From: Saccoglossus kowalevskii
Lineage: Eukaryota; Hemichordata; Enteropneusta; Harrimaniidae
Assembly (NCBI RefSeq): GCF_000003605.2
Contig: NW_003158727.1
Span: forward strand, 288,095-328,487
Length of the DNA: 40,393 bases
Direction of reading: 5' to 3'
Shown: piece after piece, positions 25,201 through 29,739 of the stretch
Position numbering within the stretch: position 1 is the stretch's first letter
How the letters are laid out: the number at the start of each line of letters is the position of its first letter
The notes under the pieces: model-generated
Databases searched by the model: none
What the model was told of the DNA's origin: nothing
Seen by the model: only the letters and a program-made list of their open reading frames with translations
Program-made: the position numbers and the translations under genes

Positions 25201-27632
25201 GATGATTTAGACAGAGCTAAAAAATTAAAAGAAGATGCAGAGAAAACAAAGTAAGTAATGTGTTAGTCACAAGTATAACTTTTCTCTTGACATGGAATTC
25301 AGTTCTAGTTTCTGTTCTGCAATGTTATTGTAACCCCTTTCTGGATACAGTCCACCAAGCTTTATGAATTGTGTTGATTTATGTCACTATCCAATCCAAG
25401 ATGGCCAACTGACAGCCATTTTGTTGGACCAATTCTGCTTATTTCTCAAAGCCACACCGTCTAATTATGTCACATAGACAGTTGTGTTTTTGGCTCCATT
25501 CAACTTATATCTTGAATGCATAACGTATGTTTGTACAGACAATTGTGTTGTTGATATTGCTTCTTGTACATATTAATTTGGCACATCTAGACATTAGACA
25601 CATACATGTTGTATGCTAAGTCAAGTTGTTTAGCAGTTCAAAACATTTAATTCAGTTCACCAGCTGGAACTGGAAATAATACCTGTACTAAAGGATGACT
25701 TCATTTGTTATCCTTCGACTATTAGAGTGTATTCCCATGTAGGCACATGCAGGGATTATGAATATATTGACATAACCCAACCTAATACAATGTTATTGTT
25801 ATGGCAAATTTGACATTATATAAAATCATTTTATCTGCAGGGATTTTGCTGATGGTGTACTTGATAAGGCACGTAATGTAGTTGAAGCATTGGACGATGC
25901 TGACAAAGCACAACAAGTAGCTGAAGATGCCATAGATAAAGCGGATGATGATATCAAAGCAGCTGAGGAAGCACTCTTACAGGTAAACTACTAATTAACA
26001 GCTAGGATAATAAATTTACTCTATTCACTGCATCGTTAATTGCTCCCATATGAGGGGGAAGTTATCCGTCAGTGGTTGTCCCTGGCAAACATCTGTCATG
26101 ATCCACATAACAATGTTCGTTGGTTTATTATGTACAGTCATGAAACTAATGCCAAGGCACAATGAAATAGCATTATTTTGTGTGTTATGATTGCGGTTTT
26201 TGAGAAACTTTTCAAAAATCGCTATTTTAGAACAATTCCATAGAACACAAAAATAATTCAAGACATGCAAGGTACCCCATCATTAACACTATTTTTTGTT
26301 GATGAGACATTGCATAATATCTCTGCCATAGGAACTTATGGTAAAAGCGTTATAGTGCAACTATCCACTAAAATACAACCATCATTTTCTCGAAAAATAA
26401 GGCTGGCTTTTTTCACATCAGTATCCTTACATAGTGTACAATATATTCTGGGTATTTTCATTTATGAGTACGCATTGCCATCTCCTAATGTAACTTTGAT
26501 CCTGTAGATTGAGTCAGAAACAAGTGCTGCATTAGAAAAAGCACGCGATTCTTTAAATAAAGTTGAAGATATGGATGATCAGTTAGACGATGTGAAGAGA
26601 AAGTTTACAGATAATGAAATAAATATTGACAATGCTGCGGAAGCTGCAAAGCAAGCAGATGAACTAGCTGATGATGCCCAGGATGTAAGTTTTCTGTTTT
26701 TGTATATTAAAGTGAAAAACCATTTACATCAGTAAACCAATTGATATTTTTTTTTCTGTAAGATTACATCTTGCATGTGGCACAAGACCATTGATAGAAT
26801 TCCCATGGAAAATTGTTAAAATTTGATCTGATCACTAATTCAAAACTTTCATTGAGCTAAACTGATGTTAGTTATTTGAAGCCCAGTACTCCACTAAATT
26901 TTCATGAGCAACTTTATGCACAATGGCTCAAAAAATTTGACCACAGTATTGTTTCAAGTTAAATCAAATATGGCCACCACCTTCAAACCAAAGGAGATTG
27001 CACTCATGCAAAATTTTATTTTATTTTTACAACAAAGAACATTTACACATTACCTGATGAAAGCCTCAATGGATAAATAAGGAAAACCAACGTCAGCAGA
27101 CAAATTTTTGAAATTAAATTTAAAAAAAATTACTCTCATCTTTGATGCAGGATGCTGATAATCTACAGAATAAATACACGGATGCAGCAAAAGAAATTGA
27201 TGATAAGATTAGTGAGAGTAACGATGCACTTGAACGAGCTGAGAAACTGAAAGATGATGCCACAGCTTTGGAAAGTGAAACACGAGACAAGTTACAGGAA
27301 TTGGATGGTATTATTGTTAATTCAGATAAATGTTTGTCAAGTTTAATAATAGATCATGATTTCATTTTCACATATTTACAAAGTACCTTTGTAATGATCT
27401 CTCAAACAATCTTTTTTAGAATTGTACCATACGATTCTACTCACCCCCTCAATCATCAGTAACCTTATTTTTTTTATCTCTTACAGATATTAAAGGTGAT
27501 TTTGATAACAATGAAGACAGGTTGGGAAATCTTGCGGATGAACTTGGTGATTTGAATGATGAAATGTCCAAATTACTTGCTGATATTGAGCGAAAAGCCC
27601 AGTTTTACAGAACTTGCCAACCTGGTACATAA
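3673..27632 (+). CDS. LAMB1: Laminin subunit beta (LAMB1-like), 28 exons, lacks only the signal-peptide exon
   Basis: Beta chain of the laminin heterotrimer, a secreted basement-membrane scaffold. Joining 28 GT/AG exons gives one open frame of 1752 residues with all phases consistent. Residue 1 is the Ala at 3675. Domains: LN about 1-250 (ends MVVRG, then [10 protein letters not shown]), LEa repeats 1-5 about 251-510, L4/IV-B about 510-744, LEb repeats 6-13 about 745-1155, and a coiled coil 1156-1752. The coil is interrupted by the Cys-rich beta knob (Cys 1371, 1378, 1381, 1386, 1389, 1394) and ends in the inter-chain Cys 1748. The 5+8 LE count and total length agree with vertebrate LAMB1 (about 1786 with signal peptide). 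NXS/T sequons occur in LE10 and in the coil (NVT twice, NLT, NET). The first exon opens at a splice acceptor just before [20 protein letters not shown], so the signal peptide lies on an upstream exon not found here. Beta-1 versus beta-2 cannot be separated in an invertebrate single-copy gene; the family call is very secure. Confidence 0.95.
4227..4956 (+). other. Laminin intron 1 of window, mostly dispersed repeat
   Basis: From about 4318 to 4790 the intron is filled by a 5'-truncated copy of the ATGGCC-pair element. The remaining bases show nothing recognisable. Confidence 0.7.
4318..4790 (+). mobile_element. 5'-truncated copy of the ATGGCC-pair element
   Basis: Contains two modules with inverted ATGGCC/GGCCAT pairs (about 4440-4465 and 4558-4585). 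Its 3' end is TTTGATAACTAATGGGGACT (4742-4761) followed by a mutated terminal palindrome GCCATGCATGAC. No AGTCCCC start is found upstream. Confidence 0.7.
4957..5220 (+). CDS. LAMB1: Laminin beta exon B (LN end, start of LE1)
   Basis: Residues 185-272, phase 0 at both ends. It encodes [20 protein letters not shown] and the [13 protein letters not shown] junction that closes the LN domain, then opens LE1 with [10 protein letters not shown]. Donor gtaagt. The dispersed element at 5242 begins 21 bp after this donor. Confidence 0.96.
5242..5820 (+). mobile_element. Full-length-looking ATGGCC-pair element (Helentron-like plan)
   Basis: Starts AGTCCCCGTT (5242-5251) and ends AATGGGGACT (5792-5801), an inverted repeat with one mismatch. 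The perfect palindrome GCCATGCATGGC (5804-5815) follows. The interior holds two diverged modules, each with ACTGATTA...TTCAAA and an ATGGCC-type pair (AAAATGGCC 5540-5548, GGCCATTTT 5556-5564). Non-coding. Subterminal inverted repeats plus a 3' hairpin resemble non-autonomous Helentron elements; class assignment is inference. Confidence 0.65.
7005..7104. mobile_element. Possible small TTAA-type MITE, degraded
   Basis: CpG-rich 100-bp block preceded by TTAA (7001-7004) and followed by CTAA. The ends are roughly inverted (AAAGGTCGCAGTC / GCGATGACTTTTT) and the interior CATTGTTTATTTACATAAAA resembles the element at 33250. Weak, but out of character with flanking DNA. Confidence 0.4.
8011..8131 (+). 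CDS. LAMB1: Laminin beta exon C (LE1)
   Basis: Residues 273-312. It encodes [20 protein letters not shown] and DLPWRPA, the second half of LE1. Acceptor cattacag, donor aaa a|gtaagt (phase 1). Confidence 0.96.
8225..9110 (+). repeat. Multi-module copy of the ATGGCC-pair repeat
   Basis: At least three diverged modules of about 250-300 bp, each with a GATCAGATTCA/GATTCAAATT block, an ATGGCC-type core (for example 8456-8475, 8585-8598) and a TTCAAACTT-CACACAT block. Neither terminal motif is present. Confidence 0.6.
9239..9270 (+). repeat. 16-bp tandem duplication
   Basis: AACTTTCATGTGCGTG occurs twice head to tail with no change, so it is probably recent. Confidence 0.75.
9761..10137 (+). repeat. 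Tandem duplication, period about 172 bp
   Basis: Units start at 9761 and 9933, with a partial third at 10119. Shared blocks include AATTTTAGTGTTATGTTGTT, TAATTGAATTCTTTGAAAAT-like and ATTCCATTATT. Units differ by many substitutions, so the duplication is old. Confidence 0.75.
10336..10524 (+). CDS. LAMB1: Laminin beta exon D (LE2)
   Basis: Residues 313-375. [39 protein letters not shown] and RDPNVC are diagnostic of laminin beta LE2. Acceptor ttttccag, donor gttc|gtaagt. Confidence 0.96.
11441..11638. mobile_element. Nested 198-bp foldback element with telomere-like arms
   Basis: Flanked by an exact 8-bp target duplication AAAATAAA (11433-11440 and 11639-11646). Left end GGATAGAGTTCTATTTGTAC and the reverse complement of the right end GGAAAGAGGTCCTTTTATAC are inverted repeats that continue almost to the centre (CATTTGTATATGCCCC versus CATTTACTTGTACATGCCCC). 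Both arms contain CCCTAA-type units. The 8-bp duplication fits hAT, Merlin or P; family is unsettled. Confidence 0.75.
11478..11510 (+). repeat. Short telomere-like CCCTAA array
   Basis: About three CCTAACC units then two ACTAAC variants; the opposite strand motif AGGGTTAGGG lies at about 11606-11617. Both lie inside the nested foldback element. Confidence 0.7.
11902..12081 (+). CDS. LAMB1: Laminin beta exon E (LE3)
   Basis: Residues 376-435: [34 protein letters not shown], ending in EGCQ. The acceptor (atctgtggcag) has a poor pyrimidine tract, but phase and homology fix it. Donor caac|gtaagt. Confidence 0.93.
12285..12394 (+). CDS. LAMB1: Laminin beta exon F (LE4, first half)
   Basis: Residues 436-472: [33 protein letters not shown]. 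Acceptor tgtttgcag, donor ttg|gtaaga; phase 0 exit. Confidence 0.95.
12706..12921 (+). CDS. LAMB1: Laminin beta exon G (LE4 end, LE5, L4 start)
   Basis: Residues 473-544. [13 protein letters not shown] closes LE4. [24 protein letters not shown] form the partial LE5, and EPGFF begins the L4 (IV type B) domain. Donor ggg|gtgagt. Confidence 0.95.
12922..13875 (+). other. Laminin intron 7, with an ATGGCC-pair repeat
   Basis: The repeat runs roughly 13015-13470, with the pair AAAATGGCT (13407-13415) / GGCCATTTT (13423-13431) and an earlier module with TTGATGATCCTATTAAAAAT. The terminal motifs are absent. Nothing else stands out in the intron. Confidence 0.65.
13876..14034 (+). CDS. LAMB1: Laminin beta exon H (L4 domain)
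   Basis: Residues 545-597. [37 protein letters not shown] match the vertebrate L4 core (WTGAGFVRVPEG, DNIPYSMEYD, RYEPQ). The donor gtatag is weak but placed by homology. Confidence 0.94.
14125..14425 (+). repeat. Minisatellite, period 54-55 bp, about six units
   Basis: Marker ATTCCCTGTTTGTNTCCAG recurs at about 14131, 14187 (diverged), 14241, 14295, 14350 and 14405, with AGGACTAAAACTTACCCATC between. The last units are nearly identical and the first are diverged. Confidence 0.85.
14618..14756 (+). repeat. 75-bp tandem duplication with internal palindrome
   Basis: ATAACTAACATACTTTGATT starts at 14618 and 14693 with near identity for over 60 bp. Each unit holds the palindrome ATATTAATTAATAT and the hairpin GATTGTAAATCAATC. 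Confidence 0.85.
15823..15950 (+). CDS. LAMB1: Laminin beta exon I (L4 domain)
   Basis: Residues 598-639. [35 protein letters not shown]4 continuation. Acceptor cttcacag, donor aag|gtaaag, phase 2. Confidence 0.95.
15951..16791 (+). other. Laminin intron 9
   Basis: AT-rich with a few CAATTG/CCAATTG motifs. No repeat or coding signal recognised. Confidence 0.5.
16792..16912 (+). CDS. LAMB1: Laminin beta exon J (L4 domain)
   Basis: Residues 640-680. [18 protein letters not shown] aligns with vertebrate PRPVCFEKGTNYTVRLEL. Acceptor cctaacag, donor tcg|gtaagt. Confidence 0.95.
17390..17579 (+). CDS. LAMB1: Laminin beta exon K (end of L4)
   Basis: Residues 681-743. [29 protein letters not shown] match the L4 end. 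The vertebrate MPYCKSLDIF cysteine is absent here ([10 protein letters not shown]). Acceptor tctctcag, donor gttc|gtaagt. Confidence 0.95.
17782..17835 (+). repeat. (CATT)n microsatellite, about 13 units
   Basis: Uninterrupted CATT tetranucleotide tract in intron 11, probably length-polymorphic. Confidence 0.95.
18043..18186 (+). CDS. LAMB1: Laminin beta exon L (LE6)
   Basis: Residues 744-791. [43 protein letters not shown]: first LEb repeat. Acceptor ctacag, donor caat|gtaagg. Confidence 0.95.
18326..18557 (+). CDS. LAMB1: Laminin beta exon M (LE7, LE8 start)
   Basis: Residues 792-868. [53 protein letters not shown]8 begins at CQCNGHAD. Donor at|gtaagc, phase 2. Confidence 0.95.
18649..18812 (+). 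CDS. LAMB1: Laminin beta exon N (LE8 end, LE9)
   Basis: Residues 869-923. [36 protein letters not shown]. The donor g|gtattc is weak. The exon ends inside the site equivalent to vertebrate YIGSR, which here reads YTGIR across the junction. Confidence 0.93.
18813..19248 (+). other. Laminin intron 14
   Basis: AT-rich with T and A homopolymer runs; nothing recognised. Confidence 0.5.
19249..19473 (+). CDS. LAMB1: Laminin beta exon O (LE9 end, LE10)
   Basis: Residues 924-998. [52 protein letters not shown]. Contains a possible N-glycosylation sequon NCS. Acceptor tccctag, donor aaa|gtaagt. Confidence 0.95.
19474..19793 (+). other. Laminin intron 15
   Basis: No repeat, RNA gene or coding signal recognised. 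Confidence 0.5.
19794..20014 (+). CDS. LAMB1: Laminin beta exon P (LE11, LE12 start)
   Basis: Residues 999-1072. [46 protein letters not shown], ending in QCNE. Donor gag|gtgagt. Confidence 0.95.
20147..20243 (+). CDS. LAMB1: Laminin beta exon Q (LE12)
   Basis: Residues 1073-1104. [28 protein letters not shown] match vertebrate FTGQCQCMPGFGGRTC, FWGDPDVEC. Acceptor ttgcag, donor aaag|gtaact. Confidence 0.95.
20441..20466. promoter_or_regulatory. CRE-centred 26-bp near-palindrome
   Basis: TGACGTCA (20450-20457, full CRE) is flanked by TTCCCCTT (20441-20448) and AAGGGGAA (20459-20466). Only one base pair of the whole palindrome mismatches. Confidence 0.7.
20496..20505 (+). promoter_or_regulatory. 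TATA box-like sequence in laminin intron 17
   Basis: TATAAATAAG, 38 bp after the CRE palindrome and about 79 bp before an ATG. A start site near 20527 would be expected if functional. Inference. Confidence 0.4.
20575..20634 (+). other. Possible nested coding start, cut by the gap
   Basis: ATG at 20575 opens 20 codons, [20 protein letters not shown], without a stop up to the N run. It follows a TATA-like box and CRE. No family recognised. It could be a nested intronless gene, a transposon gene, or chance. Confidence 0.3.
20635..20964. other. Assembly gap (N run)
   Basis: 330 Ns; the true length may differ. Confidence 0.99.
22252..22443 (+). CDS. LAMB1: Laminin beta exon R (LE13, start of coiled coil)
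   Basis: Residues 1105-1168. [30 protein letters not shown], and [18 protein letters not shown], which opens the coiled coil as in vertebrate CHQCFALWDVII. Acceptor tttttttag, donor aaaa|gtaagt. Confidence 0.95.
22444..22862 (+). other. Laminin intron 18
   Basis: No recognisable feature. Confidence 0.5.
22863..23043 (+). CDS. LAMB1: Laminin beta exon S (coiled coil)
   Basis: Residues 1169-1228: heptad-like acidic/basic helix ([17 protein letters not shown]-like spacing) with the sequon NVT. Acceptor ctatag, donor cg|gtatgt. The phase chain with the next exon is consistent. Confidence 0.9.
23315..23499 (+). CDS. LAMB1: Laminin beta exon T (coiled coil)
   Basis: Residues 1229-1290: helical, rich in Asp/Glu/Lys, with leucines at heptad spacing and the sequon NVT. 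Acceptor tatgcag, donor gaag|gtaagt. Confidence 0.91.
23648..23883 (+). CDS. LAMB1: Laminin beta exon U (coiled coil up to the knob)
   Basis: Residues 1291-1369. [20 protein letters not shown] aligns with vertebrate GALDSITKYFQMSLEAEE. Acceptor aacaatag, donor atg|gtatgt. Confidence 0.92.
23984..24160 (+). CDS. LAMB1: Laminin beta exon V (Cys-rich beta knob)
   Basis: Residues 1370-1428. [16 protein letters not shown] then GECGGLGC is the six-Cys loop found only in laminin beta chains. It is followed by helix with the tripeptide LRE ([10 protein letters not shown]). Acceptor ttgtag, donor gaa|gtaaga. Confidence 0.94.
24460..24691 (+). CDS. LAMB1: Laminin beta exon W (coiled coil after knob)
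   Basis: Residues 1429-1505: alanine-rich helix ([20 protein letters not shown]), sequon NLT, then [17 protein letters not shown], like vertebrate IEAVANEVLKMEMPSTP. Acceptor atctag, donor ag|gtaagc. Confidence 0.93.
24692..25129 (+). other. Laminin intron 23
   Basis: AT-rich; nothing recognised. Confidence 0.5.
25130..25250 (+). CDS. LAMB1: Laminin beta exon X (coiled coil)
   Basis: Residues 1506-1545. [20 protein letters not shown] then a Lys-rich helix; sequon NET. Acceptor tattag, donor aaa|gtaagt with two bases of a split codon. Confidence 0.92.
25251..25840 (+). other. Laminin intron 24 with a short ATGGCC-pair repeat fragment
   Basis: About 25350-25450 carries CCAAGATGGCCAACTGACAG then CCATTTTG, a fragment of the repeat family. 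The rest is unremarkable. Confidence 0.6.
25841..25982 (+). CDS. LAMB1: Laminin beta exon Y (coiled coil)
   Basis: Residues 1546-1593. [37 protein letters not shown] align with vertebrate EALEEAEKAQVAAEKAIKQA, DEDIQGTQNLL. Acceptor ctgcag, donor cag|gtaaac. Confidence 0.94.
25983..26507 (+). other. Laminin intron 25
   Basis: No recognised feature. An open stretch at 26265-26507 on the plus strand has no family match and simply runs up to the next acceptor. Confidence 0.5.
26508..26684 (+). CDS. LAMB1: Laminin beta exon Z (coiled coil)
   Basis: Residues 1594-1652. [20 protein letters not shown] matches vertebrate IESETAASEETLFNASQRIS. Acceptor ctgtag, donor gat|gtaagt. Confidence 0.94.
26685..27150 (+). 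other. Laminin intron 26
   Basis: AT-rich; nothing recognised apart from a weak AAATATGGCCACCACC match to the repeat core near 26965. Confidence 0.5.
27151..27307 (+). CDS. LAMB1: Laminin beta exon AA (coiled coil)
   Basis: Residues 1653-1704. [35 protein letters not shown] align with vertebrate ELDEKYKKVENLIAKKTEES, ARRKAEMLQNEAKTL. Acceptor gatgcag; donor g|gtatta is weak. Confidence 0.92.
27487..27632 (+). CDS. LAMB1: Laminin beta last coding exon (C terminus)
   Basis: Residues 1705-1752 and stop TAA at 27630-27632. [33 protein letters not shown]. The Cys at 1748 corresponds to the terminal Cys that links beta to gamma. Four residues (QPGT) follow it, against one in vertebrate LAMB1. Confidence 0.95.
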
Positions 27633-29380
27633 TGCAAGATAACATACTGGTAGCAATGATGTAGTATATATATATCATACCAGGCAGAAGAAAGAATGGC
27701 TGAAATGAATTTTCAAAATGCATAAATATTTGACATAGGATTGCTTTGAAATTCACTCCTGTTATCAAGTATTGGATTTAGCTGCCTTGTTCAATCAAAA
27801 AAGTGAATTTATTTATTCGAGAAGGGGCTTGGCTTTACCAAATTTGAATTATATAATTATGTTTATTGACTCCCCCTCTCAAGTAAATAACATAGACAAG
27901 AGCCAAACTAAAAATGGTATTTTGTAGGATTTTTTTAGTGATTTATACACGAAAACATTGTAGCTTATTTATATATAGGACATACACTAATCATTTGCAG
28001 GCTTATTATCAAGGCATAAAATGAATCAAGTTTGAAATTTTGGATAATGCTATATTGAGAATCAAACATTTTGGATGCGTTTGCTGTCGTTCTCCATGTT
28101 TAGTGATTTGTAGTGATATCTGTTTCAAACGCTTTTCTTCGCTTTACCATCACAGTTCTTATGCGAAAAAGTTGTTTAGGTACCTTTGTTTTGGCCAGTT
28201 TAGGTACAAATTGTGGCACTTATTGAGTGGTAACAGATTGAAGTGCAGTAAGATTGGAGGAAAAGTATACACAACAAACCATTTAACAGTTAGCATTAAC
28301 ATGGCAGTGAGTTTTCTGCACTGACCGTCCTACAATAAATTAGATCTTGTGTATTTCTATCAAAGATTCGCTTCTAATACAGCAAATAAGGTAGATTAAA
28401 ACATTACTTTAATTGATAGAAACGCTTCAGCCTATGCATGAATTGAATTAAATAATACCAATGACTATTTCTTTTTTCAGGGATTTTGTAAGAGTTTTAC
28501 TATTTTAACCTTTTAACTATTATTTTTTTTATCAATTTGATGAACTTTTTACCACATATATATATTTATAGCTATTTTTGTTATTTTACAGTTATGTAGT
28601 ATTTATAGTCCTGTTACTGTGTATTTTTGTGATTGTTTAAGCGGGCGTATATTTTGGTTACTACATGTTGTAGCTTACAGTCATCATTGGGTAGAGATGG
28701 GCCAGTAGTGGCGCTCGTATTTAGAATCAAGTGGGGAAGGAAGATTCTAATCATTGTGTAAATAAACAATGTTATTAACATTTGAAGGGGGTCTTCTCAT
28801 AAGACAGAATTCTGGTAGTATGACCTATTGGTACTCTCAGTAATGTAGTGTATTTAGACCCATTTTTAGCCTTTATATGGTCTACTTGATTTATATCACT
28901 GGTGCTTTAAATATACCATCTTTGTAATGTATAAATGATCTTAACCGACTTTTCATGTCGATTTAGGATATCAAGTACATTTCTTCTAGAAGACAATTTT
29001 TTTTTTATCATTTGATACTATAGTGATATGTAAATGTATTTTTACTTTTTGATACAGATCTGCCGTAAAACACTTTCAACCTGATCCACACTCATTCATA
29101 TGGACTAACAAAATACATTAAAATAGTTTTTTATTTCTTCAAGTTAGAGAAGTGCAGCCATACATTTATTTTGCTCTGATTACAGTACCTTTTTTTGGAG
29201 ACTTTCTCCAAGAATTTTATTTTCTATGATCACATGACACATAAGATGCAGCTGTTCCAGTATACATACATGTTTTAGTCAAGTAGAACTGCTTGTTTTT
29301 AATATTCAATGTTTTTGTAACTGATTTCATGGCCATTAGTGCTGTACATTCATCTGTGCAGAACAAGTTTATTAATAAAA
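27633..29380 (+). other. Laminin beta 3' UTR and convergent intergenic DNA
   Basis: There is no coding signal between the laminin stop (27632) and the CCDC115 stop (29588 on the minus strand). AATAAA hexamers usable by the laminin transcript lie at 28334-28339, 28761-28766 and 29374-29379; which is used cannot be told from sequence. The stretch is AT-rich and unstructured otherwise. Confidence 0.6.
28761..28766 (+). terminator. Candidate laminin beta poly(A) signal
   Basis: AATAAA in TGTAAATAAACAATG, about 1.13 kb after the stop. Alternatives are at 28334 and 29374. Choice is inference. Confidence 0.35.
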
Positions 29381-29393
29381 AAACATACATACA

Positions 29394-29399
29394 TTTATT
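29394..29399 (-). terminator. Candidate CCDC115 poly(A) signal
   Basis: TTTATT on the plus strand reads AATAAA on the minus strand, 189 bp after the CCDC115 stop. A second TTTATT lies at 29407-29412. It sits 15-20 bp from the plus-strand AATAAA at 29374, so the two genes could share a terminator zone. Confidence 0.5.
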
Positions 29400-29587
29400 C
29401 AAGTCTTTTATTCACTTGCTTTTATAATACTTTGAGTTGTATCTCACAAGCAAGATTGTTGTATAAATATCAGCATTTGCTTCAAATTAGCTTAGTGTCT
29501 TTTCGTGATTGTTATATAATATTTAATATATGCTATATTAATCTTGGTAGTTATTTCCAGTGTTTAAGATTATCCAGGATAATCTGT

Positions 29588-29739
29588 TTACTTCACATCT
29601 TGATCTACACTATTAGTGTTCTCTACAGCTTCTCCCTTTTTCATGAGTTCCCTTTTCTTCATGAGTAACTCTTTGTATTTAAGTTGTATAGTTAGTAGTT
29701 CACTTTGTAAATTAACCAGCTCTACTGATACTTCAACAG
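29588..29739 (-). CDS. CCDC115: CCDC115 exon 5 (C terminus)
   Basis: VEVSVELVNLQSELLTIQLK followed by a basic helix KYKELLMKKRELMKKGE and a short tail; TAA at 29590-29588. It corresponds to the vertebrate [20 protein letters not shown] helix. Acceptor ctttcag. Confidence 0.92.

Noticed and set aside
27142-27462. Open reading continuing past the donor at 27307
   Set aside because: The extension loses coiled-coil character, and the next exon joins in frame with the conserved C-terminus.
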